A DNA stretch of 64,000 bases. Source: Cupriavidus taiwanensis (GTDB taxonomy: Bacteria > Pseudomonadota > Gammaproteobacteria > Burkholderiales > Burkholderiaceae). A program made the position numbers and the translations under genes. Location: assembly GCF_900250115.1 (NCBI RefSeq), contig NZ_LT984803.1, positions 3,127,583-3,191,582 on the forward strand, in the 5' to 3' direction. Below are positions 57,063 to 64,000 of this stretch, in pieces. Below the pieces are notes generated by a model. That model was not told where the DNA came from and ran no database searches. It saw only the letters and a list, made by a program, of their open reading frames with translations. Each line of letters opens with the position of its first letter. The first letter of the stretch is position 1.

Positions 57063-58271
57063 TTGAAGATCGAACAGATAAAGACCATCGTCACCTGTCC
57101 CGGGCGCAACTTCGTGACGGTCAAGGTGATCACCGATGCCGGCGTGTACGGACTGGGCGACGCCACGCTCAATGGCCGCGAGCTGGCGGTGCGGGCGTAC
57201 CTGGACGAGCATGTGAGCCCGTGCCTGATCGGCCGCGATCCGCGCTGGCTCGAGGACATCTGGCAATACCTCTACCGCGGCGCTTACTGGCGGCGCGGGC
57301 CGGTGACGATGACCGCCATCGCCGCCATCGACATGGCGCTGTGGGACATCCTCGGCAAGCTGGCCGGCATGCCGGTGTACCAGCTGCTTGGCGGGCGCAG
57401 CCGTCATGGCCTGATGGTGTACGGCCACGCCAATGGCCGCGACCACGCCGAGGCCATCGACGCGGTGCACCGCCATATCGAGCAGGGCTACAAGGCGATC
57501 CGCGTGCAGTCGGGCGTGCCGGGCTTGTCCAAGGTGTATGGCGTGGGCACGCAGCCGGGCCACTACGAGCCGGCGCAGAAAGGCCTGCCGCCGGAGGAGC
57601 CCTGGGACACTTCGCTCTACCTGCGCCATACGCCCGAACTGTTCCGCAAGGTGCGCGAGGCCGTCGGCTTCGGCCCCCACCTGCTGCACGACGCGCACCA
57701 CCGGCTGGCGCCGATCGAGGCGGCTGCCCTGGGCAAGGCGCTGGAGCCCTTCAGCCTGTTCTGGCTGGAAGATCCAACGCCGGCGGAGGATCAGCAAGCG
57801 TTCCGGCTGATCCGCCAGCACACCACCACCCCGCTCGCGGCCGGTGAGGTCTTCAATTCCTTGTGGGACTGCAAGGACCTGATCGGCCACCAGCTGATCG
57901 ACTACGTCCGCACCACCATCGTCCACGCCGGCGGCATCACGCATGTGCGCCGCATCGCGGACTTCGCCGCGATCCACCAGGTTCGCACCGGCTTCCACGG
58001 CGCCACCGACTTGTCACCAGTATGCATGGCCGCGGCAGTCAACTTCGGGCTGTGGGCGCCCAACTTCGGCATCCAGGAACTGATGCCGCATGGCCCGCTG
58101 ATCGACGAGGTGTTTCCGCACAACTACCGGCTGGAAGACGGCCACCTGGTGATGGACGACGTGCCCGGCCTCGGCATCGATATCGACGAGCCGCTGGCAG
58201 CCCGGTATCCGTACGAGCGCGCCTACCTGCCGGTGGCGCGGCTGCGCGACGGCGCGATGTGGAACTGGTAA
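57063..58271 (+). CDS. D-mannonate dehydratase-family protein (enolase superfamily, ManD/RspA-like)
   Basis: A 402-residue enolase-superfamily dehydratase. Metal ligands and catalytic residues are visible in [21 protein letters not shown] and AAGEVFN, and in HGATDLSP. Ala follows HG there, a position reported to carry Ala in efficient mannonate dehydratases and Pro in low-efficiency ones; this recollection should be checked. It converts D-mannonate to 2-keto-3-deoxygluconate. The start is a TTG at 57063 behind GGAGA. Operon order ManD-RspB-kinase fits the pathway. Confidence 0.9.
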   Translation: MKIEQIKTIVTCPGRNFVTVKVITDAGVYGLGDATLNGRELAVRAYLDEHVSPCLIGRDPRWLEDIWQYLYRGAYWRRGPVTMTAIAAIDMALWDILGKLAGMPVYQLLGGRSRHGLMVYGHANGRDHAEAIDAVHRHIEQGYKAIRVQSGVPGLSKVYGVGTQPGHYEPAQKGLPPEEPWDTSLYLRHTPELFRKVREAVGFGPHLLHDAHHRLAPIEAAALGKALEPFSLFWLEDPTPAEDQQAFRLIRQHTTTPLAAGEVFNSLWDCKDLIGHQLIDYVRTTIVHAGGITHVRRIADFAAIHQVRTGFHGATDLSPVCMAAAVNFGLWAPNFGIQELMPHGPLIDEVFPHNYRLEDGHLVMDDVPGLGIDIDEPLAARYPYERAYLPVARLRDGAMWNW

Positions 58272-58305
58272 CCGCCGCGCAAGTTGACCGGAACAAGGAG
58301 CAAGC

Positions 58306-59340
58306 ATGTTGAGCATAGTCGTCGAGCAACCGCACCACATGGCCGTGCGCGAGCGGCCCAACCCCTCCCCTGCCGAAGGCGAGGTGCGCGTGCGCGTCCG
58401 CCTTGCCGGCATCTGTGGTTCGGACCTGCACATCTTTCATGGCAGGAATCCGTTCGCGACGTACCCACGCGTGATCGGCCATGAGTTCGTCGGTCATATC
58501 GATGCGGTTGGCGCCGGCGTCGGCAACGACCGCATCGGCGAGCGGGTGGTGGTGGATCCGGTGGTCAGTTGCGGCCAGTGCCATGCCTGTCGCATCGGCC
58601 GGCACAATGTCTGCCAGCGGCTCCAGGTATTGGGTGTGCACCGCGATGGTGGCTTCAGCCAGTTCGCATGCGTGCCGGCACGCAACGCCTACACCGTGCC
58701 CGACGGCATGCCGACCGCCAGTGCCGCGGTGATCGAGCCGTTCGCGGTGGCGGCCAACGCCACCCACCGTACCGGCGTGCTGCCATCCGACGTGGCGTTG
58801 ATCTATGGGGCCGGGCCGGTCGGCCTCAACCTGCTGCAGGTGCTAAAGCGTGTGTATGGCGTACGCACGTTCATCACCGACCATGTCGATGAACGGCTGG
58901 CCCTGGCGCGCGGCTGCGGCGCGCAGGAGGACGAGGTCATCAACACCACGCGCGAGCCGCTCGCCCGCGCGCTCGAACGGCGCGGCGTGGCCGGCGGGCC
59001 GACGCTGATCTACGACGCGGTCTGCCATCCCGCCATCCTGGAGGAAGCCGTGGCCATGGCTGCGCCGGCAGGCCGCATCGGCGTGCTCGGCTTTTCCGCC
59101 ACGCCATCGGCCCTGCCGCAGCAGGCGCTGACCAGCAAGGAACTGACCTTGTACGCCTCGCGCCTGAATTGCGCGATGTTTCCCACCGTGATCGACTGGA
59201 TCACGCGCGGGCTGGTGGACCCGGGTCGTATCGTCACGCACCAGATCAACTTCCGCGACGTGGCCGGCGCCTTCGACCTCGCCGAAAGCCACCCGCGCGC
59301 CTGCTGCAAGGTGCTGCTCGACCTGGGCGAGGACGCATGA
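58306..59340 (+). CDS. Zinc-dependent alcohol dehydrogenase (RspB / L-gulonate 5-dehydrogenase-like)
   Basis: A 344-residue medium-chain dehydrogenase. The catalytic zinc site is Cys37 (GICGSD), His59 and Glu60 (GHE); the structural zinc site is Cys89, 92, 95 and 103; the NAD motif is GAGPVG. RspB-type enzymes next to ManD oxidise L-gulonate to D-fructuronate in the known gulonate route. The gene lies 34 nt after the dehydratase gene and 1 nt before the kinase gene, so one operon is certain; the substrate is inferred. Confidence 0.88.
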   Translation: MLSIVVEQPHHMAVRERPNPSPAEGEVRVRVRLAGICGSDLHIFHGRNPFATYPRVIGHEFVGHIDAVGAGVGNDRIGERVVVDPVVSCGQCHACRIGRHNVCQRLQVLGVHRDGGFSQFACVPARNAYTVPDGMPTASAAVIEPFAVAANATHRTGVLPSDVALIYGAGPVGLNLLQVLKRVYGVRTFITDHVDERLALARGCGAQEDEVINTTREPLARALERRGVAGGPTLIYDAVCHPAILEEAVAMAAPAGRIGVLGFSATPSALPQQALTSKELTLYASRLNCAMFPTVIDWITRGLVDPGRIVTHQINFRDVAGAFDLAESHPRACCKVLLDLGEDA

Positions 59341-59341
59341 C

Positions 59342-60277
59342 ATGCGCGCGCCATTCGACATCGTCGCGCTCGGCGAGGCCATGGTGGAGTTCAACCACAC
59401 CGGCCCGCGCGGTTCGCGCACTTACGTGCAGGGCTTTGGCGGCGATACCGCCAACGCCGTCATCGCCGCCGCCCGCCAGGGCGCGCGGTGCGCCTATGTG
59501 ACCAGGCTCGGCGACGACGAATTCGGCCGCATGTGCCTGTGCCTGCTGCGCAGCGAGCACGTCGATACCAGCAGCGTCGTGATCGACGCCTCGGCGCCGA
59601 CCGGGCTCTACTTCGTCCATCACGGCCGGGATGGCCACGTCTTCACCTATCGGCGTTCAGGTTCCGCCGCGAGCCGGTTGCAGCCCGGGGATTTGCCGGT
59701 AGCATTGCTGGAAAGGGCCACATGGCTCCACGTCTCCGGAATCAGCCAGGCCATCAGCACATCAGCCGCCCGCACCGTGCGCGAGGCCATCCGCGTCGCC
59801 CGCCAGGCCGGCACCAGGGTGTCCTACGACCCCAACCTGCGCCTTACGCTCTGGCCCCTGGAGCGCGCCCGGGAGGTCATCGTCGCAACCCTTCCGATGT
59901 GCGACCTGTTTCTGCCCAGCCTTGACGACGTGCGCCAGCTTGCTGGCATCGACGATCCCGAAGCCATCGTCGACTGGTGTCACCGGATGGGCGCGCCGCA
60001 TGTGGTCTTGAAGCTGGGCAGCCAGGGCTGCCTGGTATCCGACGGCGCACAGTCAACCGCCGTGGCGCCCCTCGCGGTGCAGGCGGTCGATGCGACCGGC
60101 GCCGGCGACTGCTTCGACGGGACCTATCTGGCGCGGCTGGTGGCGGGGGATGACGCGGTGTCCGCCGCACGCTGGGCCGGAGCGGCGGCCGCGCTGGCAA
60201 CCACTGGCAGCGGCGCCGTGGCACCGCTGCCAGGGGTGCAGGCGGTATGGAATGCGCTGAGCGGGCGTGAACGGTAG
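59342..60277 (+). CDS. kdgK: PfkB-family sugar kinase, probably 2-keto-3-deoxygluconate kinase
   Basis: A 311-residue ribokinase-fold kinase with the N-terminal FGGDTANAVIAAARQG block and the C-terminal catalytic signature DATGAGDCFDGTY (base Asp in GAGD). It would phosphorylate 2-keto-3-deoxygluconate to KDPG, the last step before aldolase cleavage. It starts 1 nt after the dehydrogenase stop. No KDPG aldolase gene is in the window. Confidence 0.85.
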   Translation: MRAPFDIVALGEAMVEFNHTGPRGSRTYVQGFGGDTANAVIAAARQGARCAYVTRLGDDEFGRMCLCLLRSEHVDTSSVVIDASAPTGLYFVHHGRDGHVFTYRRSGSAASRLQPGDLPVALLERATWLHVSGISQAISTSAARTVREAIRVARQAGTRVSYDPNLRLTLWPLERAREVIVATLPMCDLFLPSLDDVRQLAGIDDPEAIVDWCHRMGAPHVVLKLGSQGCLVSDGAQSTAVAPLAVQAVDATGAGDCFDGTYLARLVAGDDAVSAARWAGAAAALATTGSGAVAPLPGVQAVWNALSGRER

Positions 60278-60336
60278 ATCGCCTTCCGGCCCGCCCGAGC
60301 AGCGCTGCCAGCCGCTGGCTCAGGCAGGCTTGCCGG

Positions 60337-61341
60337 TCAATCGCCCTTGAAGCCCGACGCCTTGATCACCGGCGTCCAGCGTGCCGAGAGTGCGCCGGCA
60401 TACCTGGAGACTTCCTCTGGGGTGCTGCCTGGCAGGATGTCATAACCGGCGCGCGCCAGCTTTTCGCGAACGTCAGGCATCGCCAGCACCTTGCGTACCG
60501 CCTGGTACCACTGTGTCGCCATGTCGGACGGCGTATTGGCGCGCACGTAAAGCAGGTAGCGCGACGACGTCACGAGGTTGGGAAAACCGGATTCCGCGAA
60601 GGTCGGCACGTCGGGCAAGGCATCGGCCCGCTTATCCCCCGCCACGGCCAGCACGCGCAGCTTGCCGCCGCGATGCAGTTCGGTGAAGGTCGTGATGGCG
60701 TCCATGCCTGCCGCGATCTGGTTGCCCATCATTTCCGTCGCCATTGCCGTGCCACCGCGATAGGGCACCAGCGTGCTGCCGGTGCGGGACTGGCTGACGA
60801 ACTCCACGGCAAGGAAGTGCAGCAGTGTACCGACCGTGCTGATGCCGATCGAATACTCGGCCGGTGTGGCCCTGGCAGCCTTGACGAAGTCGGCCAGTGT
60901 CCTGATGGGTGAGCTGGCGCTGACCGCGATGCCGAACTGGACGCCGGTCACATCGGTGATGGCGGTGAAATCGGTGGCAGGGTTGAAACGCATATTGCTG
61001 TAGATCAGCGGCCCGATGAACATCGGGTCGACCGGTGCCAGCAGCACGGTGTTGCCGTCGGCGGGCGCGTTCTTCAGGACTTCGGCCGCCACGCGCGTGC
61101 CGGCACCGGGGCGGTTGTCGACGATCACGGTACGGCCCATGGCCGCTTTCAGCTTCTCGGACAGCAGGCGGCCCATATAGTCCGCCGGCCCGCCCGGCGG
61201 GAACGGCACGATGATGCGCGACACGCTCTGCCCCCATGCGGCGCGGGAGAGGAACCCCCCGGTGCACAGGGCGGCGGCGGTGCCGGCCAGCATGGCGCGG
61301 CGCGAAAGCCGCAAGGTGTCAGCAGGATGACGTTCGTTCAT
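60337..61341 (-). CDS. Bug/TctC-type periplasmic solute-binding protein, second copy
   Basis: A 334-residue Bug protein with a twin-arginine-like signal (SRRAMLAGTAAALC) and the family blocks IIVPFPPGGPADYMG and VDNRPGAGT. No TctAB transporter is nearby. It lies 15 nt downstream of an amidase gene on the same strand, so an amide or the acid it yields is a plausible ligand. Confidence 0.92.
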   Translation of the reverse strand: MNERHPADTLRLSRRAMLAGTAAALCTGGFLSRAAWGQSVSRIIVPFPPGGPADYMGRLLSEKLKAAMGRTVIVDNRPGAGTRVAAEVLKNAPADGNTVLLAPVDPMFIGPLIYSNMRFNPATDFTAITDVTGVQFGIAVSASSPIRTLADFVKAARATPAEYSIGISTVGTLLHFLAVEFVSQSRTGSTLVPYRGGTAMATEMMGNQIAAGMDAITTFTELHRGGKLRVLAVAGDKRADALPDVPTFAESGFPNLVTSSRYLLYVRANTPSDMATQWYQAVRKVLAMPDVREKLARAGYDILPGSTPEEVSRYAGALSARWTPVIKASGFKGD

Positions 61342-61356
61342 GGGAAGCTCCTGGAT

Positions 61357-62778
61357 CTAGATGCCGGATTGCACGTCGCTGAAAGGGATAAAGCGCGCCG
61401 CGTCTTCGATGGCCTGGCCGGCGCGCAGCAGCAGGTCCTCGCGGAAGCGCCATGCCATCAGCTGTACGCCGACCGGCACCCCGCCGGCCATGCCGGTCGG
61501 CACGGACAGCCCCGGCATGCCCAGCATGGCGGTGGCCAGCAGGGGGCTCTGCGCGTCCAGCAAGGCCTGGTTTTCTGCGGGCGAGCGGATATCCGCGTCT
61601 TGCACGCTGGGGCGCTGCCACGACACCGGCATCAGCACCAGCGGATACGTTTGCATGAACAGCGACCAGTTGCGTGCGATCGCCTGGCGCCGCGACAGGG
61701 CATCCAGGAAGCCATCGCGGTCGGTTTCCTGCATCCCGTCGAGCAGGTTGCGCTGGCTTTTCCGCATCGCTTCATCGCCATGCAGGTCCACGCCCGCGAT
61801 AAGGTTGCGGCGGCTGTCGTCGACGATAAGCGTGCGCCATAGCGCAGCCGCCTCCAGGAAATCAGGCAGGCTGGCTTGCTCGACGTCGTAGCCAGCCTGC
61901 TGCAGCCATTGCGCGGCACGGTCCAGCGCCGCGCTGACCGCCGGATCGACGGGAATGCCCGGACAGCGGCTGAACAGCGCCACGCGGATCGGGCTCGCCG
62001 GCAGCGGCAGTTCCAGCGGCACCGGGACCCAGGCGGGGTCGCGCGAGTCGTGGCGTGCCATGGCCTGGTAGCCGAGCCGCAGGTCGGCAAGGTTGCGTGC
62101 GAGCGGCCCCTGCACTGACATGAGCTGTGGCGTGATGCTTCGCTCGGCCGTGGCTGACGGGTTGTACGCCGGCACCCGTCCCGTAGTGGGCCGCAGGCCG
62201 ACGACACCGCAGGCATAAGCCGGATAGCGGATCGAGCCGCCGATGTCATTGCCATGCGCCAGCGCCCCCATGCCGGCCGCGACCGCGGACGCGGCACCGC
62301 CGCTGGAGCCGCCGGGGGTGATATCCGCATTCCACGGATTCAGCGTGCGCCCATGCAGGCCGTTTTCCGTAAACCACCGGGATGAATAGGTGGCCGTATT
62401 GCTGCGGCCGACGATAATGGCCCCGGCGCTGCGCCAGTGCGCCACCACGGGCGCATCCTCGCGCGCGATGTTGTGCTTCAGCGGAATCACGCCGTTGGTG
62501 GTGGCATGGCCGGCCTGGTCGACATTGATCTTGATCGTGACCGGCACGCCATGGAGCGGCCCCAGCTCGGCGCCCTCGGCCACCTGGCGGTCGGCGGCAT
62601 CGGCGCTGGCCAGCGCCTCTTGTGCCAGCACTTCCGGCAGGGCGTTGAGGCTGGGGTTAAGGACTTCGATGCGGGACAGCACGCTGGCCGTGACCTCGCG
62701 GCACGATATCTCGCGCCGCCGCACCGCATCGGCAATATCGACAGCGCTCCAGCGCCAGAGCAATTCAGCAGGTTTCAC
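61357..62778 (-). CDS. Amidase-signature-family amidohydrolase
   Basis: A 473-residue amidase with the Ser-cisSer-Lys triad visible: Lys83 (VTIKINVD), Ser158 in GGSSGG and the nucleophile Ser182 in DIGGS. It hydrolyses an amide to acid and ammonia. The start is a GTG at 62778 behind GGGAG. It is co-directional with the Bug gene and with the GntR regulator upstream, suggesting a small amide-utilisation unit under that regulator. Substrate unknown. Confidence 0.9.
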   Translation of the reverse strand: MKPAELLWRWSAVDIADAVRRREISCREVTASVLSRIEVLNPSLNALPEVLAQEALASADAADRQVAEGAELGPLHGVPVTIKINVDQAGHATTNGVIPLKHNIAREDAPVVAHWRSAGAIIVGRSNTATYSSRWFTENGLHGRTLNPWNADITPGGSSGGAASAVAAGMGALAHGNDIGGSIRYPAYACGVVGLRPTTGRVPAYNPSATAERSITPQLMSVQGPLARNLADLRLGYQAMARHDSRDPAWVPVPLELPLPASPIRVALFSRCPGIPVDPAVSAALDRAAQWLQQAGYDVEQASLPDFLEAAALWRTLIVDDSRRNLIAGVDLHGDEAMRKSQRNLLDGMQETDRDGFLDALSRRQAIARNWSLFMQTYPLVLMPVSWQRPSVQDADIRSPAENQALLDAQSPLLATAMLGMPGLSVPTGMAGGVPVGVQLMAWRFREDLLLRAGQAIEDAARFIPFSDVQSGI

Positions 62779-62886
62779 GTCAGGACTCCCAGGGGTTCGG
62801 GCAACAGGAATCCCACCCGCCGTGTCGGCTGCGACGCGGTCGGTTGGGGGTGCAGGAAAAAGGAGGACGCTAGCGCGTCAGCAGGG

Positions 62887-63663
62887 TCAGTCGCCCGGGC
62901 GCATCAGCAAGCTCCCGCGGTCCACCCGGGCTTCCGCCTCCAGCGCCAGGGATTCCGCATGCGCCATGTGCTCTTGCATCAGGGCGCGTGCGCGTTCGGG
63001 ATCGCGCGAGCGGAAAGCTTCGATCAGCGCGCTGTGGCTGTGGAAGATCTCTTCGTCGAACTCGCCGAAATCGTCTTGCGCGTTCCGCACCACGATGACG
63101 CGGCGGATGATGTCATTGAGCAGGCGGCAGAACAGCGCCAGCATCGGGCTGCTGCTGGCGTCGGCCAGGCGGTCGTGGAACAGCAGGTCGGCCTCGCGCC
63201 GCTGGTTCCAGTCGGCGCTGCCGCCATGCTCCGGGTGGCTCAGTCCTACCAGCGCTTCGAGCTCGGCGATGTCGGCATCGCTCAGGCGCGACGCGGCGTT
63301 GGCCGCCAGTTCCGGTTCCACGGCGCGGCGCAACGCGTACAGCGTGACAATGTCGACCGACTGGAAGTACAGGAAGTTGGAGACCGCTTCCAGGCATCGC
63401 TCATACGGCGGCTGCGTCAGCGTGGCGCCGCCGTTCGGTCCGGTACTGACCCTGACCAGGCCCTGCGCCTGCAACGAGGCCAGCGCCTCGCGCACCGTGC
63501 CGCGGGCGACGCCCATCTGTTCGATCAGGGCCGCCTCCTGCGGCAGCTTGTCTCCGACCTTCTGGTGCGTCTGCACGATCCAGCGCTTGATGTCGCTGAC
63601 CACTTGATCGGAGCGTTTCACGCGCTTGCTGCCTTCTATCTGCGGCGTCGGCTTCAGGTCCAT
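62887..63663 (-). CDS. GntR-family (FadR/FCD type) transcriptional regulator
   Basis: A 258-residue regulator with an N-terminal winged HTH (EQMGVARGTVREALASLQAQGLV) and a C-terminal FCD domain whose His/Asp residues bind metal and ligand. FadR-type GntR proteins often control hexuronate or organic acid catabolism. It may regulate the amidase/Bug genes downstream or the hexonate operon. An AT-rich dyad sits directly before its start, consistent with autorepression. Confidence 0.92.
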   Translation of the reverse strand: MDLKPTPQIEGSKRVKRSDQVVSDIKRWIVQTHQKVGDKLPQEAALIEQMGVARGTVREALASLQAQGLVRVSTGPNGGATLTQPPYERCLEAVSNFLYFQSVDIVTLYALRRAVEPELAANAASRLSDADIAELEALVGLSHPEHGGSADWNQRREADLLFHDRLADASSSPMLALFCRLLNDIIRRVIVVRNAQDDFGEFDEEIFHSHSALIEAFRSRDPERARALMQEHMAHAESLALEAEARVDRGSLLMRPGD

Positions 63664-63675
63664 CGCTCTCTATTT

Positions 63676-63695
63676 ATGATCATAATTATCATGAT
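63676..63695. promoter_or_regulatory. AT-rich imperfect palindrome, probable GntR operator
   Basis: ATGATCATAATTATCATGAT is a 20-bp dyad centred at 63685/63686 with only two mismatched pairs, 13 bp upstream of the regulator start. It contrasts sharply with the GC-rich surroundings and also includes -10-like TATAAT-type sequence. Confidence 0.6.
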
Positions 63696-63925
63696 TATGG
63701 TCAACGAGCCGACTTTTCCTATGCGGGTATTCCCGGCGGCGGACGCGAACCGCCTTATCCAGGGCAAGGTGGCACTAAAACACCCTCCCGAAGCGGCCGG
63801 CATTGGCGCAGTCCGCGCGCACAATGGCGAACGAAATCCGTCGATTCGGCCCATGGGCCTGGAGCGGCGCCTGGTGCTGGCCTATACCTGACGCAAGCCA
63901 ACCATTCTTCATGCCGAGGTCTCCC

Positions 63926-64000
63926 ATGCACCATGCCTTCCCGCCCAACGATCCCAACGCCATGGCCTACTGGCGCGCGCGCCGCATGGTGCGCGCCTTG
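63926..64000 (+). CDS. Start of an unidentified gene, cut by window edge
   Basis: An ATG at 63926 with GAGGT 5 nt upstream opens a frame that runs off the window after 25 codons (MHHAFPPNDPNAMAYWRARR...). The basic ARRMVRAL stretch resembles the start of small 2TM-domain proteins, but this is too short to assign. Confidence 0.45.
   Translation, partial: MHHAFPPNDPNAMAYWRARRMVRAL

Noticed and set aside
63721..63891. 56-codon plus-strand frame between the GntR gene and the right-end gene
   Set aside because: No convincing ribosome-binding site or recognisable composition; overlapping minus-strand frames are equally open.

Overview
The window is GC-rich DNA from a betaproteobacterium of the order Burkholderiales, most likely Cupriavidus or a close Ralstonia relative. 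The basis is the high GC with strong third-position bias, the housekeeping block prfA - lipoprotein - prmC - grxD - ubiX at the left end, two orphan Bug (TctC-type) solute-binding proteins, and many LysR, AraC, Lrp, HxlR and GntR regulators beside catabolic genes. No rRNA, tRNA, CRISPR array or intact insertion sequence was found.

Layout. 1-3.4 kb: housekeeping (prfA end, prmC, grxD, ubiX). 3.4-8.6 kb: a small lipoprotein, a lysine/aminoadipate catabolic pair (aldehyde dehydrogenase plus lysine-6-dehydrogenase-like enzyme, overlapping by ATGA), a divergent Lrp regulator, a DapB-like reductase without the catalytic histidines, and an exported protein. 8.8-14 kb: a ClC antiporter, a Bug protein, and an acyl-CoA synthetase with divergent LysR. 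14-22 kb: an HxlR regulator with a MATE efflux gene, then a complete RND tripartite pump. 22-30 kb: a repeat-bearing secreted protein, a membrane metallophosphoesterase, ettA, a zinc-ribbon protein with a natural C-terminal His7 tail, a YgjP-like metallopeptidase and a GH114 lipoprotein.

30.3-46.2 kb is the most novel block. It holds two tandem Amidohydro_2 paralogs (the first has lost its metal-binding HxH), a UbiD-family decarboxylase, two NCS2 nucleobase-type permeases, a three-subunit molybdenum hydroxylase, its own UbiX, a His-rich CobW-type GTPase, LysR and AraC regulators, and an 8-oxoguanine-deaminase-like enzyme. Two promoters in it, before the first permease and before the hydroxylase, share an operator plus core-promoter arrangement and so probably form one LysR regulon. 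The gene content suggests import, hydroxylation, decarboxylation, deamination and hydrolysis of an N-heteroaromatic compound (purine- or pterin-like). The substrate cannot be read from sequence.

46.3-52 kb is an AT-richer type VI secretion island in decay: vgrG with a nonsense codon and a 2-nt deletion, an M23-like plus GH19 peptidoglycan-targeting effector split by a frameshift, and a probable periplasmic immunity protein.

52.4-60.3 kb is a coherent hexonate/hexuronate pathway: TRAP transporter (DctP plus fused DctQM), fructuronate reductase-like enzyme, mannonate dehydratase family protein, RspB-like dehydrogenase and KDG-type kinase. The window ends with a second Bug protein, an amidase, a FadR-type GntR regulator with an AT-rich operator candidate, and the first 25 codons of another gene.
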